From the NCBI GenBank assembly GCA_016186945.1, contig JACPKR010000064.1, positions 1-25,076 on the forward strand: a stretch of 25,076 bases of DNA. The letters are read 5' to 3'. The notes beneath the pieces are model-generated. The model was not told the DNA's origin and ran no database searches. It saw only the letters and a list, made by a program, of their open reading frames with translations. Of this stretch, positions 16,258-23,968 are shown in pieces; position 1 is the first letter of the stretch, and each line of letters begins with the position of its first letter. The position numbers were made by a program, and so were the translations under genes. Source of the stretch: Deltaproteobacteria bacterium. GTDB lineage: Bacteria > Bdellovibrionota_B > Oligoflexia > Oligoflexales > Bog-1112.

Positions 16258-17382
16258 CTAACGTCGCATCATGAGTTCGACAAGGAAGGGAATGACTTCA
16301 AAGGTAATGAGAAGGATGATGATCATCTCCATCAACTGGTTACGTCGTTCGTCAATCTCTGTCTGGAAGAGCTTGGAAACTTCGGCCAGATGATTCAGCT
16401 TGCTGTTTACGCTTCGCTTCCAATCATTGACGTAAAATTTCCGAATCGCTGCCCGGAAAATCGTAGCATAATAATAGTCACCCAACACTTTAAAGGCATT
16501 GCTGATACGATCTACAATTTCACTGATTTCAATATACTGGAGCGATGCTTTTTTCGATAAACGCTTGTATGGGTTTGCAAAGACTCTCGTTCGTTTTTCA
16601 CCAATCTGCTGGTAGAGGGCCGCAAGTTGCTTGTCCAGAAGCTCGTCGTAGTAACGCAGTTCGAAAAGCGAGCAAAGGGCAAATTCCAGTGTCAACATAA
16701 TGTCATCTGCATCATCAATGTCATAGATCACCGCACCATTCCAATGCAGTATGGTTAAGTCGCTGCTTGAATATTGGAATGTACTTTCCTCCATGTCCTT
16801 GAAAGAATGTTTCACACTTATCCCTGCTTTTTCCCCCATAATCAAGGCGCTGACTTTATCTGTCAAAAGCGTCTTAACAGACTCTCGATCTGTCGCAGTG
16901 GTTTTTTTAAAATTGAATACGAGGTAATCTTCGTATTGATCCCAAAAGGCAGGTTTCTCGATGGATGGCGCCAGGATGAACATCAATTGTCGGGCCTGAG
17001 CCTCAACTCTCGCGTGGAAGTTTTCGTTATTTTCTAGGAAGTGTCCCACCTCGAAAAGATCATCAATGGAATAGTCTCGGGTAAGTGTCAGCTCCAGTTG
17101 GAGAGAAAGAGCACCGAAGCTCCAAAGTTTGGCGACAGAACGGACTTCAAACTGATCGCGGCCAATCAGCTCCCCCCAAGGTTCAAGGGAGACCACAAGG
17201 GGACGTTCCGCTATCAAGATCGAACGAGTCGTCTTTTTAAGGCCGAAGGGAGCGAGAGTCTTATGTTTCTCAAGAATCTGAGCCGCTTTTTTCAGGTTAA
17301 TTTCCGAGCCTAGATCGAAAATTCTAAAAGCACAGACATTTCCCTTTTGAATAAGAAATTGGGGATTCACTGTTTCTGACAT
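16258..17382 (-). CDS. RMD1/YagE-like (DUF155) membrane protein
   Basis: This 374-residue protein has a mostly soluble N-terminal part (HWNGAVIYDIDDADDIMLTL in the middle), an amphipathic helical stretch, and a hydrophobic C-terminal tail (QLMEMIIILLITFEVIPFLV). The layout, including KVLGDYYYATIFRAAIRKFY, a long helix and the terminal LMEMIIILLITFEV, resembles DUF155 proteins such as yeast Rmd1 and bacterial YagE-like proteins. Their biochemical role in bacteria is not established. The C-terminus probably anchors it in the inner membrane. The ATG at 17382 has CGGAGA four bases upstream. That site abuts the end of repeat B copy 2, which fills the divergent promoter region shared with the next lipoprotein gene. 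Family assignment is moderate. Confidence 0.6.
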   Translation of the reverse strand: MSETVNPQFLIQKGNVCAFRIFDLGSEINLKKAAQILEKHKTLAPFGLKKTTRSILIAERPLVVSLEPWGELIGRDQFEVRSVAKLWSFGALSLQLELTLTRDYSIDDLFEVGHFLENNENFHARVEAQARQLMFILAPSIEKPAFWDQYEDYLVFNFKKTTATDRESVKTLLTDKVSALIMGEKAGISVKHSFKDMEESTFQYSSSDLTILHWNGAVIYDIDDADDIMLTLEFALCSLFELRYYDELLDKQLAALYQQIGEKRTRVFANPYKRLSKKASLQYIEISEIVDRISNAFKVLGDYYYATIFRAAIRKFYVNDWKRSVNSKLNHLAEVSKLFQTEIDERRNQLMEMIIILLITFEVIPFLVELMMRR

Positions 17383-17389
17383 AATTTCT

Positions 17390-17498
17390 CCGTACTTGGG
17401 GCAAGGAGGTGGTTTGGAGGAAACTGCGCAGCTGGTTCCTCCAAGAAATCCCTTGGGGGAGTCCCCCCCCCTCCCTTTTTGCCCCAGGCGGCTTACGG
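17390..17498 (+). repeat. Repeat family B, copy 2 (full length)
   Basis: This 109-bp element runs from CCGTACTTGGGGCAAGGAGG to TTTTTGCCCCAGGCGGCTTA plus CGG. The ends are inverted repeats (TTGGGGCAA/TTGCCCCA with outer CCGTA/TTACGG). Inside are the mismatched GGAGGAAACTGCGCAGCTGG hairpin and a second CTTGGGGGAGTCCCCCC stem. It takes up two thirds of the 164-base gap between two divergent genes. Confidence 0.85.
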
Positions 17499-17546
17499 GT
17501 TACCTCAGTGTTACAATATACCAGAAACCAAATCGGAGACACGTTT

Positions 17547-18644
17547 ATGAAGCGGTGCATCGTTTTACTCATCCTTTGTGCAAGCTGTAAGACAGTCGAA
17601 CGAAAAACACCGCCCGAAGTGAAAAATCGAGAAACCCTGGCAAATTACGAAATCCTCTCGGCGGAAGAAAAAAAATTGGACGGGAAAGCCCTTCGAACCA
17701 CAGACCTCGTCATAGATACTCTTGAGGAAAAAGGAAATCAGTTCCCTGTTATAAGATACACCGCAGATTCTCAGGCCGACTTTGTAGAATATCAAGCTTG
17801 TCGCCAAGGAGGCACTTGTAGGGACGGTACAAGCTCACTAGCTGCCGCTCTCCTACCTGGCCTTGCGTCTGGACTTTACAGAATGAGGGTGCGATCCTGC
17901 TTAAATCCGAACCATACTTTGAAGCTGACAGAAGAAGCCTGCGGTCCTTACACAGAAACTTATTACCTTCAAAAAGAAAACCAAGATAAGAAGCTGGATG
18001 CCCTCCTGGCTAAAAAAGTCAAACTTGAACAGGATGTCGTAGCACTTGGTAAAGTCATTTTCGACTCGGCATCAAAAATTTTAGAAAACCTTCCCAACTG
18101 TAACGACAAGACCATCACAAGCAAAATTCCGAGGAAAAAATTAAAGGGATTCGTGGAACTGGGTCCTGATCTCATCGGGTTGGGTCTGCTGGAACCTGAC
18201 GCTGCTATCGAGCTTAGTGCTTCCGGAGGTGATACACGGATCGTTGTTGAGACTGGCTCTCCTTCGGATACCAAAAACCTTTCAAGATCCATAACGATAG
18301 GTGCTGCTGCAATCCTCGCTCCCATTCTTTTGAGAAAATTTGGAACTGCCGTCAGCAGTCGGGTTGGGGGCATGGGACAGGCCATTTCGCCTTGGAAACG
18401 GAACGTGCTTATAGGTTTGGGATCAGCTGCAATTGTGGGGCTGGTAGGATATGCAATCTACAGTATGAATTTGGATCCCGCTAGTTTGACAGCTGCATTT
18501 TTCCAAGACATGTTTCTTACTGCGGACCATCCGTGTCCGACTATCAAGGAACATGCAGATAAAATATTGCAAGCGTTTTTGGATGCAAAGGAACTACGAT
18601 CTGGAATTGATGGTCTTAACAATAAAATAAATTCTCTGCCGTAA
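17547..18644 (+). CDS. Lipoprotein with paired-cysteine domain and membrane segments
   Basis: This 365-residue protein starts at ATG 17547, with GGAG eight bases upstream. An ATG at 17409 would place the first 46 codons in repeat B and bury the signal sequence. The N-terminus MKRCIVLLILCASCKT is a lipoprotein-type signal with an unusual -3 residue (Cys). The domain at about residues 80-140 (QACRQGGTC ... RVRSCLNPNHT ... EACGPY) parallels the lipoprotein at 80-934. A coiled helical region (KKVKLEQDVVALGKV) follows, then SASKILENL and LGPD, again shared. Two hydrophobic segments come next (about 250-265 and 288-310), absent from the relative. A cytosolic or periplasmic C-terminal helix ends the protein. 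The function is unknown. Confidence 0.7.
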   Translation: MKRCIVLLILCASCKTVERKTPPEVKNRETLANYEILSAEEKKLDGKALRTTDLVIDTLEEKGNQFPVIRYTADSQADFVEYQACRQGGTCRDGTSSLAAALLPGLASGLYRMRVRSCLNPNHTLKLTEEACGPYTETYYLQKENQDKKLDALLAKKVKLEQDVVALGKVIFDSASKILENLPNCNDKTITSKIPRKKLKGFVELGPDLIGLGLLEPDAAIELSASGGDTRIVVETGSPSDTKNLSRSITIGAAAILAPILLRKFGTAVSSRVGGMGQAISPWKRNVLIGLGSAAIVGLVGYAIYSMNLDPASLTAAFFQDMFLTADHPCPTIKEHADKILQAFLDAKELRSGIDGLNNKINSLP

Positions 18645-18645
18645 C

Positions 18646-18779
18646 CCGTAAGGCATTTGGGGCAAGGAGGTGGTTTGGAGGAAACTGCGCAGCTGGTTCC
18701 TCCAAGAAATCCGGGGGAGGCGACGCTTCACTCGCCCCCCCAAACCCCCCTCTCCCTATTTGCCCCAAGTTGCTTACGG
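18646..18779 (+). repeat. Repeat family B, copy 3 (full length)
   Basis: This 134-bp copy begins CCGTAAGGCATTTGGGGCAA, one base after the lipoprotein stop codon, and ends TTGCCCCAAGTTGCTTACGG. The ends form a clear imperfect inverted repeat. Compared with copy 2, the second half is GC-richer (GGGGGAGGCGACGCTTC...). Confidence 0.85.
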
Positions 18780-18864
18780 ATTGCTTCTCTGTCAATCTGA
18801 CATATTTTCTTATCCCGTGAAATGTGTAGAGTAAAAGCCAAGACATCCCTAATTCGGAGGCTTT

Positions 18865-19284
18865 ATGAAATTGATCAGCGGGATCATTTTGTCAGGATTC
18901 TTGTTCGCGAATGTCGCTATGGCAAAGACGTGGGTTGCGGTTTGCAATGACGACAAAAATGTTCAGTACAACCAGACGGAAAATGGAAATGGCTTTCTGT
19001 ATATGAAAGTAAAAGACGGCCAGGGAACCTTTCATATCTACCAGGTCGCGAAGCTGAAACAGACTTTTTTTGACGGTGCTGCCATCTGTGGTACGGTTCT
19101 TGAAAATGGGAACGGAAGCACAGGGGTGCCTATTACGCAAATATGTGCAAATCAACGCGAAGGCAAGATTTACGTCAAGTACAAACACCCATACGAACCA
19201 AGCAAGCCGTTTGAAAGCGGGGTGTTTTGCGATGCCGCAGTGCGGGTTCCCGCAGTGCGGGTTCCCGCAGTGCGGGTTCAATAG
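18865..19284 (+). CDS. Small secreted four-cysteine protein with repeat-derived C-terminus
   Basis: This 139-residue protein has a clean signal peptide (MKLISGIILSGFLFANVAMA, cleavage after residue 20) and a good ribosome binding site (GGAGG four bases before the ATG). The mature part is rich in aromatic and polar residues with four cysteines (C27, C75, C94, C122), suggesting two disulfides in an exported beta-rich fold. I do not recognise the family. The last 15 residues (AVRVPAVRVPAVRVQ) are encoded by three exact 15-bp repeats, so the original protein probably ended near FCDAAV. It is convergent with the kinase-like gene, with three bases between the stop codons. Confidence 0.75.
   Translation: MKLISGIILSGFLFANVAMAKTWVAVCNDDKNVQYNQTENGNGFLYMKVKDGQGTFHIYQVAKLKQTFFDGAAICGTVLENGNGSTGVPITQICANQREGKIYVKYKHPYEPSKPFESGVFCDAAVRVPAVRVPAVRVQ
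19235..19279 (+). repeat. 15-bp tandem repeat, three exact copies
   Basis: CCGCAGTGCGGGTTC is repeated three times without change. With its flanks, each unit contains CCCGC-AGT-GCGGG, a small hairpin. The array codes for the C-terminus of the secreted protein and lies between two convergent stop codons, so it may also end transcription. Confidence 0.9.
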
Positions 19285-19287
19285 TCG

Positions 19288-19968
19288 TCAGCTGGGTATA
19301 GTGCCGAACTTTTCCTTGAAAGCCTGCACGATAATGTTCACGGCGTTGTCGTGATGTAATCCTTCGGTATTGACGATCAGATCGTAGTAGACGGGATTAT
19401 TCGCATCTTTGTAGTAGTAGCGAAGGTGGAAATCGCTACGGTCTTTGTCGATCTTTCTTACTTTCTTTTCCGCCTCTTTCTGGTCGAGTTTTTCTCTCTG
19501 CATTACCCAGGAGACGCGTCGGGGAAAGTCTGCAACGATTTTCACCTTGAGGGAACTTTCGTTCTTCAAGACAAACTGTGCTCCGCGTCCCACAATCACT
19601 CCGCTACCGTGTTTTTCGATCGTATGAATAATGCGGTAGAGTTGACTTACATATTCCACTTCGGTCCCACCACGGCCAAGAAGCACGCCGGAGATGAGGT
19701 CCTCAATGGTGCTGCGGGAATGTTCATCAAGAGAGCGGAGCAGGTTTTTGCCAATACCTGTATTCTCTGCAATGGCCTGGACAAGCTCCTGGTCCCAGAA
19801 GGCAAAATGAAGCCGTTCGGCGACAGCTTTAGCTATGGCCCCTCCCCCCGTACCATAGTCTCGGGAAAGAGAAATCACCGGCCAAACTGGTCGTTGGCCT
19901 TGTTTGAGACCGGACCATTTCTTAACCTGATCTTCCACGATTGCTGAGAATTGTTTTAAATCTTTCAA
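19288..19968 (-). CDS. Cytidylate kinase-like family protein
   Basis: This 226-residue protein belongs to the cytidylate kinase-like P-loop family. The stretch ISLSRDYGTGGGAIAKAVAE (residues 32-51) replaces the canonical CMP kinase P-loop (GPSGSGKG), and the Walker lysine is a glycine as usual in this branch. Downstream are FWDQELVQAIAENTGI, a GVIVGRGAQFVL strand and FPRRVSWVMQREKL, the lid-like Arg-rich part. YDLIVNTEGL is near the end. True nucleotide kinase activity is uncertain. The start is TTG at 19968, with GGAGG eight bases upstream. Repeat A copy 4 lies upstream and separates it from the acyl-CoA oxidase gene, which is read towards it. Confidence 0.8.
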   Translation of the reverse strand: MKDLKQFSAIVEDQVKKWSGLKQGQRPVWPVISLSRDYGTGGGAIAKAVAERLHFAFWDQELVQAIAENTGIGKNLLRSLDEHSRSTIEDLISGVLLGRGGTEVEYVSQLYRIIHTIEKHGSGVIVGRGAQFVLKNESSLKVKIVADFPRRVSWVMQREKLDQKEAEKKVRKIDKDRSDFHLRYYYKDANNPVYYDLIVNTEGLHHDNAVNIIVQAFKEKFGTIPS

Positions 19969-20001
19969 GGTATATCCTCCTATTTTTACGCCAAGCTAAG
20001 A

Positions 20002-20168
20002 TATAGTATTCAAGATAATCAATTTGGGGAAAAACTTTTTGAAAAAAGTTATTTCCCCAAGCCCCTTTTTAAAAACTTCAATATCTAAAGTTTTTTGGGG
20101 GGAGGCGTGGAGGGGAACTTTTTTTCAAAAAAGGTCCTCTCCACAAATTCTTTTTCTCAAATACTATA
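20002..20168 (+). repeat. Repeat family A, copy 4 (full length, reference copy)
   Basis: This 167-bp copy runs from TATAGTATTCAAGATAATCA to TTTTTCTCAAATACTATA. The ends form inverted repeats (TATAGTATTyrAGAwAA). Two internal hairpins are visible: GGGGAAAAAC...AAGTTATTTCCCC, and GGAGGGGAAC...AAGGTCCTCTCC. Its right end overlaps the last four codons and the stop codon of the acyl-CoA oxidase. Confidence 0.9.
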
Positions 20169-22037
20169 AGATAATTGAGGACGGGAAAGTATTTCCGGCA
20201 TCGTCCCCTTTCCTGCAGAAAATTGATAGGTCTCCCCTTGATTGTCATTTTGACATTGGTTGAAAACGATGAAGTCGCGCGCAATGGGGGCATGAATCAA
20301 GTACTCGGGGATATTGAAACCGTCCAAAAGATACGAAACGTACGGTACAAGCTCTGCAGATAGTTTTGACACTTGCATGTGAACGGATTTTGCTAGGCTT
20401 CTGGTGATCAGCCCCTGCTCCCAGAAAAGAGTAAGGTTATCTTCTAGACACTGAAACGCAAAGAGTTGTGCAAGTTTAGCCAGGACTGGATCATCTCCCC
20501 CTTCCTGGAGGATGTTGAGAAAGGACTGCAAGGCGAAATGTTCTCCGTATGCCTTAGCCAGCCCTTGAACAGTCTCTGATTCCTCCATCATCCAGACGCG
20601 GAAGCCTTCTTCTTTCCCACCCCGGGATGCTTTCTGCATTTTAAGAGCAAGGTGGGCTTTAAGAATGTCCTCTCTTTTATGCAGCAATCGGAGAACCTCT
20701 TCAGTTTTTGTAAGTTTGGACGCCTTGAAACCTATATATTGCTTGCTTTTCATTCGCAAGAGATCGACGGAACTTATGCCCGAGAGGAGTTCCTTTGCGA
20801 CTTTCTGCATAAGAACGCTATTGTCTCCTTCCGCGGTTTCGCCAGCGTGGGCACCAGCGAGGAATTCTGCAAACATATTGGCAGCCAGATACCCTTGGCC
20901 GCCGCAACGCTCGCGACACACGCTCACGGTGTGTTCCGCATGCCAAGTGACAAGAGCCTTCATGGCACAGCAATTGATAATCTGTTCCCTTGAGTTTTCT
21001 ACGAAGGAGAACTCGTTTTTCGCCCTGTTGAGAGCGAATGAAAGTGCATAGGTGCGAGCGAGTAAGGGGATCAACGCGCGCCTTTGGAGTTCAAAGTTCA
21101 GAAGAGGCCAACTGCTCTCTCCATCTGTCCCTACGGCTTTTCTCTTCTGACTGTAACGTAAGGCGATCAAAAGAGACATTTTCGTTGCCGCCATCATCAT
21201 CGAGGCGATGCAGAGGCGACCACTTAGCAGTTGATCAGCCATTTTAAGAAAACGGTTCCGTTTTCCCTCAACCTTCGAATGAAAATTACCCTCGTCATCA
21301 ATGGTGGAAAAAGCGTCGAGTAAGTTATCCCTAGGCACCATGACCTGCTCAAACCATAGGCGAGCATTGTCCACCCCGTTCAGGCCCATCTTCATTCCCA
21401 TGTCCTGAATCGTTACCCCTTCGACTGGACTCAAATCTTCGTTGCGGATGCGGACAAGAAAACCATGGACACCTTGTGATTGGCCTTTCACCTTTAATTG
21501 GGCAAACACCACGGCCCAATGGGCATGGCAGTAACCGTTAGTGATCCAGTACTTTTGCGCTAAGGTACTGGGCGTGTTGATAACGAAACACTTCAGACTG
21601 TGGTTATAGACAGCCTCTGTCTCCATCGCTACAGCGTTGTTTCCATAGCCTAGCTCGGTGAGTGCAAAACATCCAACCGCCTCTAGTCTGTTCGCTTGCT
21701 CTCTCAGTCTCTGCCAACGTTCACGGTTGCCGAATTTTAATACGGTCCCACTGAATAAGTTGAGTTGAACGGTGAGTTTTGTGGCAAGAGAACCGTCAAT
21801 TAGGCCGCAAATATCATGCAAAGCAAAAATACGTCTGTGGTCTGTTTCAAAATCGTGCAGATCGACCATGCCCGAGCGAAACAGTTTTTGCAAACGGGTG
21901 AAGGCAAGGTTTCGTTGCTCTTTAAGCGAGAGTTCGAAGCGGGGGGTGAATATGGGGTCACTCATGAGGAGCTTAAGTTTCTCGCGATAGTCGTGGTTAT
22001 CGTTTTCCAATAGTCGCTTGAGTTTCTTAAGGTTCAT
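20157..22037 (-). CDS. Acyl-CoA oxidase-type flavoprotein
   Basis: This 626-residue protein resembles peroxisomal acyl-CoA oxidases more than the shorter (about 380-residue) acyl-CoA dehydrogenases. These enzymes make trans-2-enoyl-CoA and pass electrons from FAD to oxygen. Visible motifs are CFALTELGYGNNAV (123-136, substrate/FAD region), QKYWITNG, QDMGMKMGLNGVDNARLWFE (211-230), RERCGGQGYLAANMFAEF, and HAGETAEGDNSVLM, where E403 is the likely catalytic base. The C-terminal oxidase domain is present. GGAGG precedes the ATG at 22037 by four bases. The last codons and the TGA stop are formed by the end of repeat A copy 4, so the native C-terminus has changed. Oxidase versus dehydrogenase activity is inferred from resemblance. 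Confidence 0.85.
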   Translation of the reverse strand: MNLKKLKRLLENDNHDYREKLKLLMSDPIFTPRFELSLKEQRNLAFTRLQKLFRSGMVDLHDFETDHRRIFALHDICGLIDGSLATKLTVQLNLFSGTVLKFGNRERWQRLREQANRLEAVGCFALTELGYGNNAVAMETEAVYNHSLKCFVINTPSTLAQKYWITNGYCHAHWAVVFAQLKVKGQSQGVHGFLVRIRNEDLSPVEGVTIQDMGMKMGLNGVDNARLWFEQVMVPRDNLLDAFSTIDDEGNFHSKVEGKRNRFLKMADQLLSGRLCIASMMMAATKMSLLIALRYSQKRKAVGTDGESSWPLLNFELQRRALIPLLARTYALSFALNRAKNEFSFVENSREQIINCCAMKALVTWHAEHTVSVCRERCGGQGYLAANMFAEFLAGAHAGETAEGDNSVLMQKVAKELLSGISSVDLLRMKSKQYIGFKASKLTKTEEVLRLLHKREDILKAHLALKMQKASRGGKEEGFRVWMMEESETVQGLAKAYGEHFALQSFLNILQEGGDDPVLAKLAQLFAFQCLEDNLTLFWEQGLITRSLAKSVHMQVSKLSAELVPYVSYLLDGFNIPEYLIHAPIARDFIVFNQCQNDNQGETYQFSAGKGTMPEILSRPQLSYSI

Positions 22038-22082
22038 GATTCCTCCGACTTAAATGAATTGTTACTATACAGTAAAAATTCA

Positions 22083-22186
22083 CTTAAGGCTTGTGGCAAG
22101 GAGGTGGGGGACTCCCCCAAGGGATTTCTTGGAGGAACCAGCTGCGCAGTTTCCTCCAAACCACCTCCTTGCCCCAAGTGGCTTAC
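22083..22186 (-). repeat. Repeat family B, copy 4 (full length, reversed)
   Basis: Reversed relative to copies 2 and 3, it carries GGGGCAAGGAGGTGGTTTGG and GGAGGAAACTGCGCAGCTGG on the minus strand, then CCCTTGGGGGAGTCCCCC. Because both ends carry GCAAGGAGG, the element is almost a perfect palindrome. It begins directly after the MFS stop codon and fills most of the gap to the acyl-CoA oxidase start. Confidence 0.85.
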
Positions 22187-23485
22187 TCAGAATTTACGAT
22201 GTCTTTCTGGGGTGACGAGCGTCGCACGCGATGCATGGCGAATTTTTTGCCAAATCCAACGCCGAAGCGGTACCGTTCCTTCCTCAGCCAACCAATAAGC
22301 CAGAAGGACGGAAATAGCCAGTAGAAGCGGAATGATACTCATGGCTTTCTCGTAGGCAGAAGCGCTATAGACCTCAAACCCGTCCATGACGGCACCGTCC
22401 GCAGAATAAGACAGGATCAAACCGACAAGAGGCTGAAAAAGAAGAGCCCCCATCATTACAATCATGTTTGTCAATCCCATCGCTGTTGCCTGTACCCTCC
22501 TAGGTACCGAGCGGCTAACAATTGTAAAGCCGAGCTGGTAGGCAGAACAGAAGAAGCCAATAAGAAACGTCACAATATAAAGACCGGTCAGTGAAAGAGT
22601 GGGGCCGTAGAACAACAAAAGTACCGTCAGCAATGTCAGACTTGCCCCGAGCACCATGAAAGAGGAGCACCGGATAAAGCCTACCAAGCACCCGTAGAGT
22701 GGGCTGCTAAGAGCGGCGCCGACATAAACCATAGACACAACCGACGTCGCTGTTACGAGATCCAGTCCGTAGCAGCGCATCAGGTAGGGAATTCCCCACA
22801 AAGCCGCGAATATCGACATGACGCAGAAGACCCCAAAGCCATAGAGTCCGCTCAGCCAAATCTTTTTCGACGTCAGGAGGAGGCGAAACGAAACCCAAAA
22901 GGGCGCTGGCGCCTCAAACGCTTCGACAGGCACCCCCCGTTTTACAAAGGCTCGAAGGGACAAGCCAAGGAGTGCCGCTAATATTGCGCAGACGACAAGA
23001 GCGACCCTCCAACTGTAGGCGATCACAAGCTTGGAAAGGGCAGTGTTCATGAGCGCAACGCCGAGAAGGGCAAGTGTTTCTGTTAGAGACGTTACAAAAG
23101 CAAAAGACTGAGGAGGGAACCATTGTTTGATGCCCGTCAAGACACCGATAAACCCAAATGCGCAAGCAAACCCCATCAAGAGACGATAAAGAATGGCGAC
23201 TTCCAAGGACTGAGCGAAACTTAGAAGCAGGCACGACAACGCAATAAGGATGGTCGCCCCACTCGCGATGTTTCGGATCCCAAAGCGATCGTAGATCATC
23301 CCCACGGGGACCTGCGCCGCCAGGTAGGCATAGAAGAAACTCGATGACAAAAAACCAATCGCTGCTGCATCGAGTTTCAAACTTTCCTTCATGCCCTGGG
23401 CAAAAATCCCCACCGAACCCTGAAGGGTAAACTGGAGGATGCACAGCAATGACATCAAACACCAACTGGTGACGATATTTTTCAT
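22187..23485 (-). CDS. MFS transporter
   Basis: This 432-residue inner-membrane protein has about 12 hydrophobic segments. The N-terminal half contains QVPVGMIYDRFGIRN, the MFS loop motif after TM2, and RLLMGFACAFGFIGV (TM4). The central loop (about 195-210) and TM7-12 follow. It resembles the broad ACS/NarK-ProP-like MFS group, but the substrate cannot be read from the sequence. The ribosome binding site before the ATG at 23485 is weak (GAAG three bases before the ATG). It reads towards the acyl-CoA oxidase gene on the same strand, but a repeat B copy separates the two. Confidence 0.8.
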   Translation of the reverse strand: MKNIVTSWCLMSLLCILQFTLQGSVGIFAQGMKESLKLDAAAIGFLSSSFFYAYLAAQVPVGMIYDRFGIRNIASGATILIALSCLLLSFAQSLEVAILYRLLMGFACAFGFIGVLTGIKQWFPPQSFAFVTSLTETLALLGVALMNTALSKLVIAYSWRVALVVCAILAALLGLSLRAFVKRGVPVEAFEAPAPFWVSFRLLLTSKKIWLSGLYGFGVFCVMSIFAALWGIPYLMRCYGLDLVTATSVVSMVYVGAALSSPLYGCLVGFIRCSSFMVLGASLTLLTVLLLFYGPTLSLTGLYIVTFLIGFFCSAYQLGFTIVSRSVPRRVQATAMGLTNMIVMMGALLFQPLVGLILSYSADGAVMDGFEVYSASAYEKAMSIIPLLLAISVLLAYWLAEEGTVPLRRWIWQKIRHASRATLVTPERHRKF

Positions 23486-23580
23486 GTCTTCAATTTTTCA
23501 TAGGAATTAGGGCGAAATACGCTCAACTTAAAGGAGGGATATTAGATTTTCAGGAACTTGGCAACGATTTTTGTAGCCCC

Positions 23581-23631
23581 CTTGTGGCAAGGAGGTGGTT
23601 TGGAGGAAACTGTGCAGCTGGTTCCTCCAAA
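23581..23631 (+). repeat. Repeat family B, copy 5 (truncated)
   Basis: The left half of family B is present: TTGTGGCAAGGAGGTGG, then GGAGGAAACTGTGCAGCTGG and TTCCTCCAA. The right half is missing. It ends 18 bases before the stop codon of the DUF4389 gene, which reads towards it. Confidence 0.8.
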
Positions 23632-23649
23632 TTCCGCACAAGCCAAGCC

Positions 23650-23949
23650 CTAAGACACCTTCGGCCAATCCCCGAAGGGGAAGGGCTTCGTTTCGGCGTT
23701 GTAAGTTAGATACAAGTAAATTTCGTAAACATATCGGGACAAGGCTTTGCTAAATTTCAACAAATTTGAATTCTGTCGGTTGGTAAAAAGAACAAGTATG
23801 AACTGTAGGACCACGATAGCGAAAAGTAAGGTCTTTGTTAACTCCACGATGACGATGAAAAGGATCATGTAGAGCGCTCTCAGCCACTTTTCCGACTTTC
23901 TGACTTCCTGCATCACATTCTCCAGCATAGTTTTATCTTTTTCTTCCAT
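23650..23949 (-). CDS. DUF4389 small membrane protein
   Basis: This 99-residue protein has two close hydrophobic segments (RALYMILFIVIVELTKTLLF and AIVVLQFILVLF). It then has a basic amphipathic stretch (FSKALSRYVYEIYLYLTYNA) and ends with ETKPFPFGDWP. This pattern, especially the terminal KPFPFxDWP, is characteristic of DUF4389, a family of small membrane proteins of unknown function found in many proteobacteria. GGAGG lies five bases before the ATG at 23949. It is flanked by repeat B copy 5 and repeat A copy 5. Confidence 0.8.
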   Translation of the reverse strand: MEEKDKTMLENVMQEVRKSEKWLRALYMILFIVIVELTKTLLFAIVVLQFILVLFTNRQNSNLLKFSKALSRYVYEIYLYLTYNAETKPFPFGDWPKVS

Positions 23950-23968
23950 AGGTTCCTCCTACTTTTCT

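Noticed and set aside
17409-17546. Earlier ATG for the second lipoprotein
   Set aside because: It would put 46 codons of repeat B in front of a clear signal sequence. The ATG at 17547 has GGAG eight bases upstream.
11954-23631. Regular recurrence of repeat B as a CRISPR-like array
   Set aside because: Copies are kilobases apart, differ in orientation and have no spacers or cas genes; they are dispersed elements.
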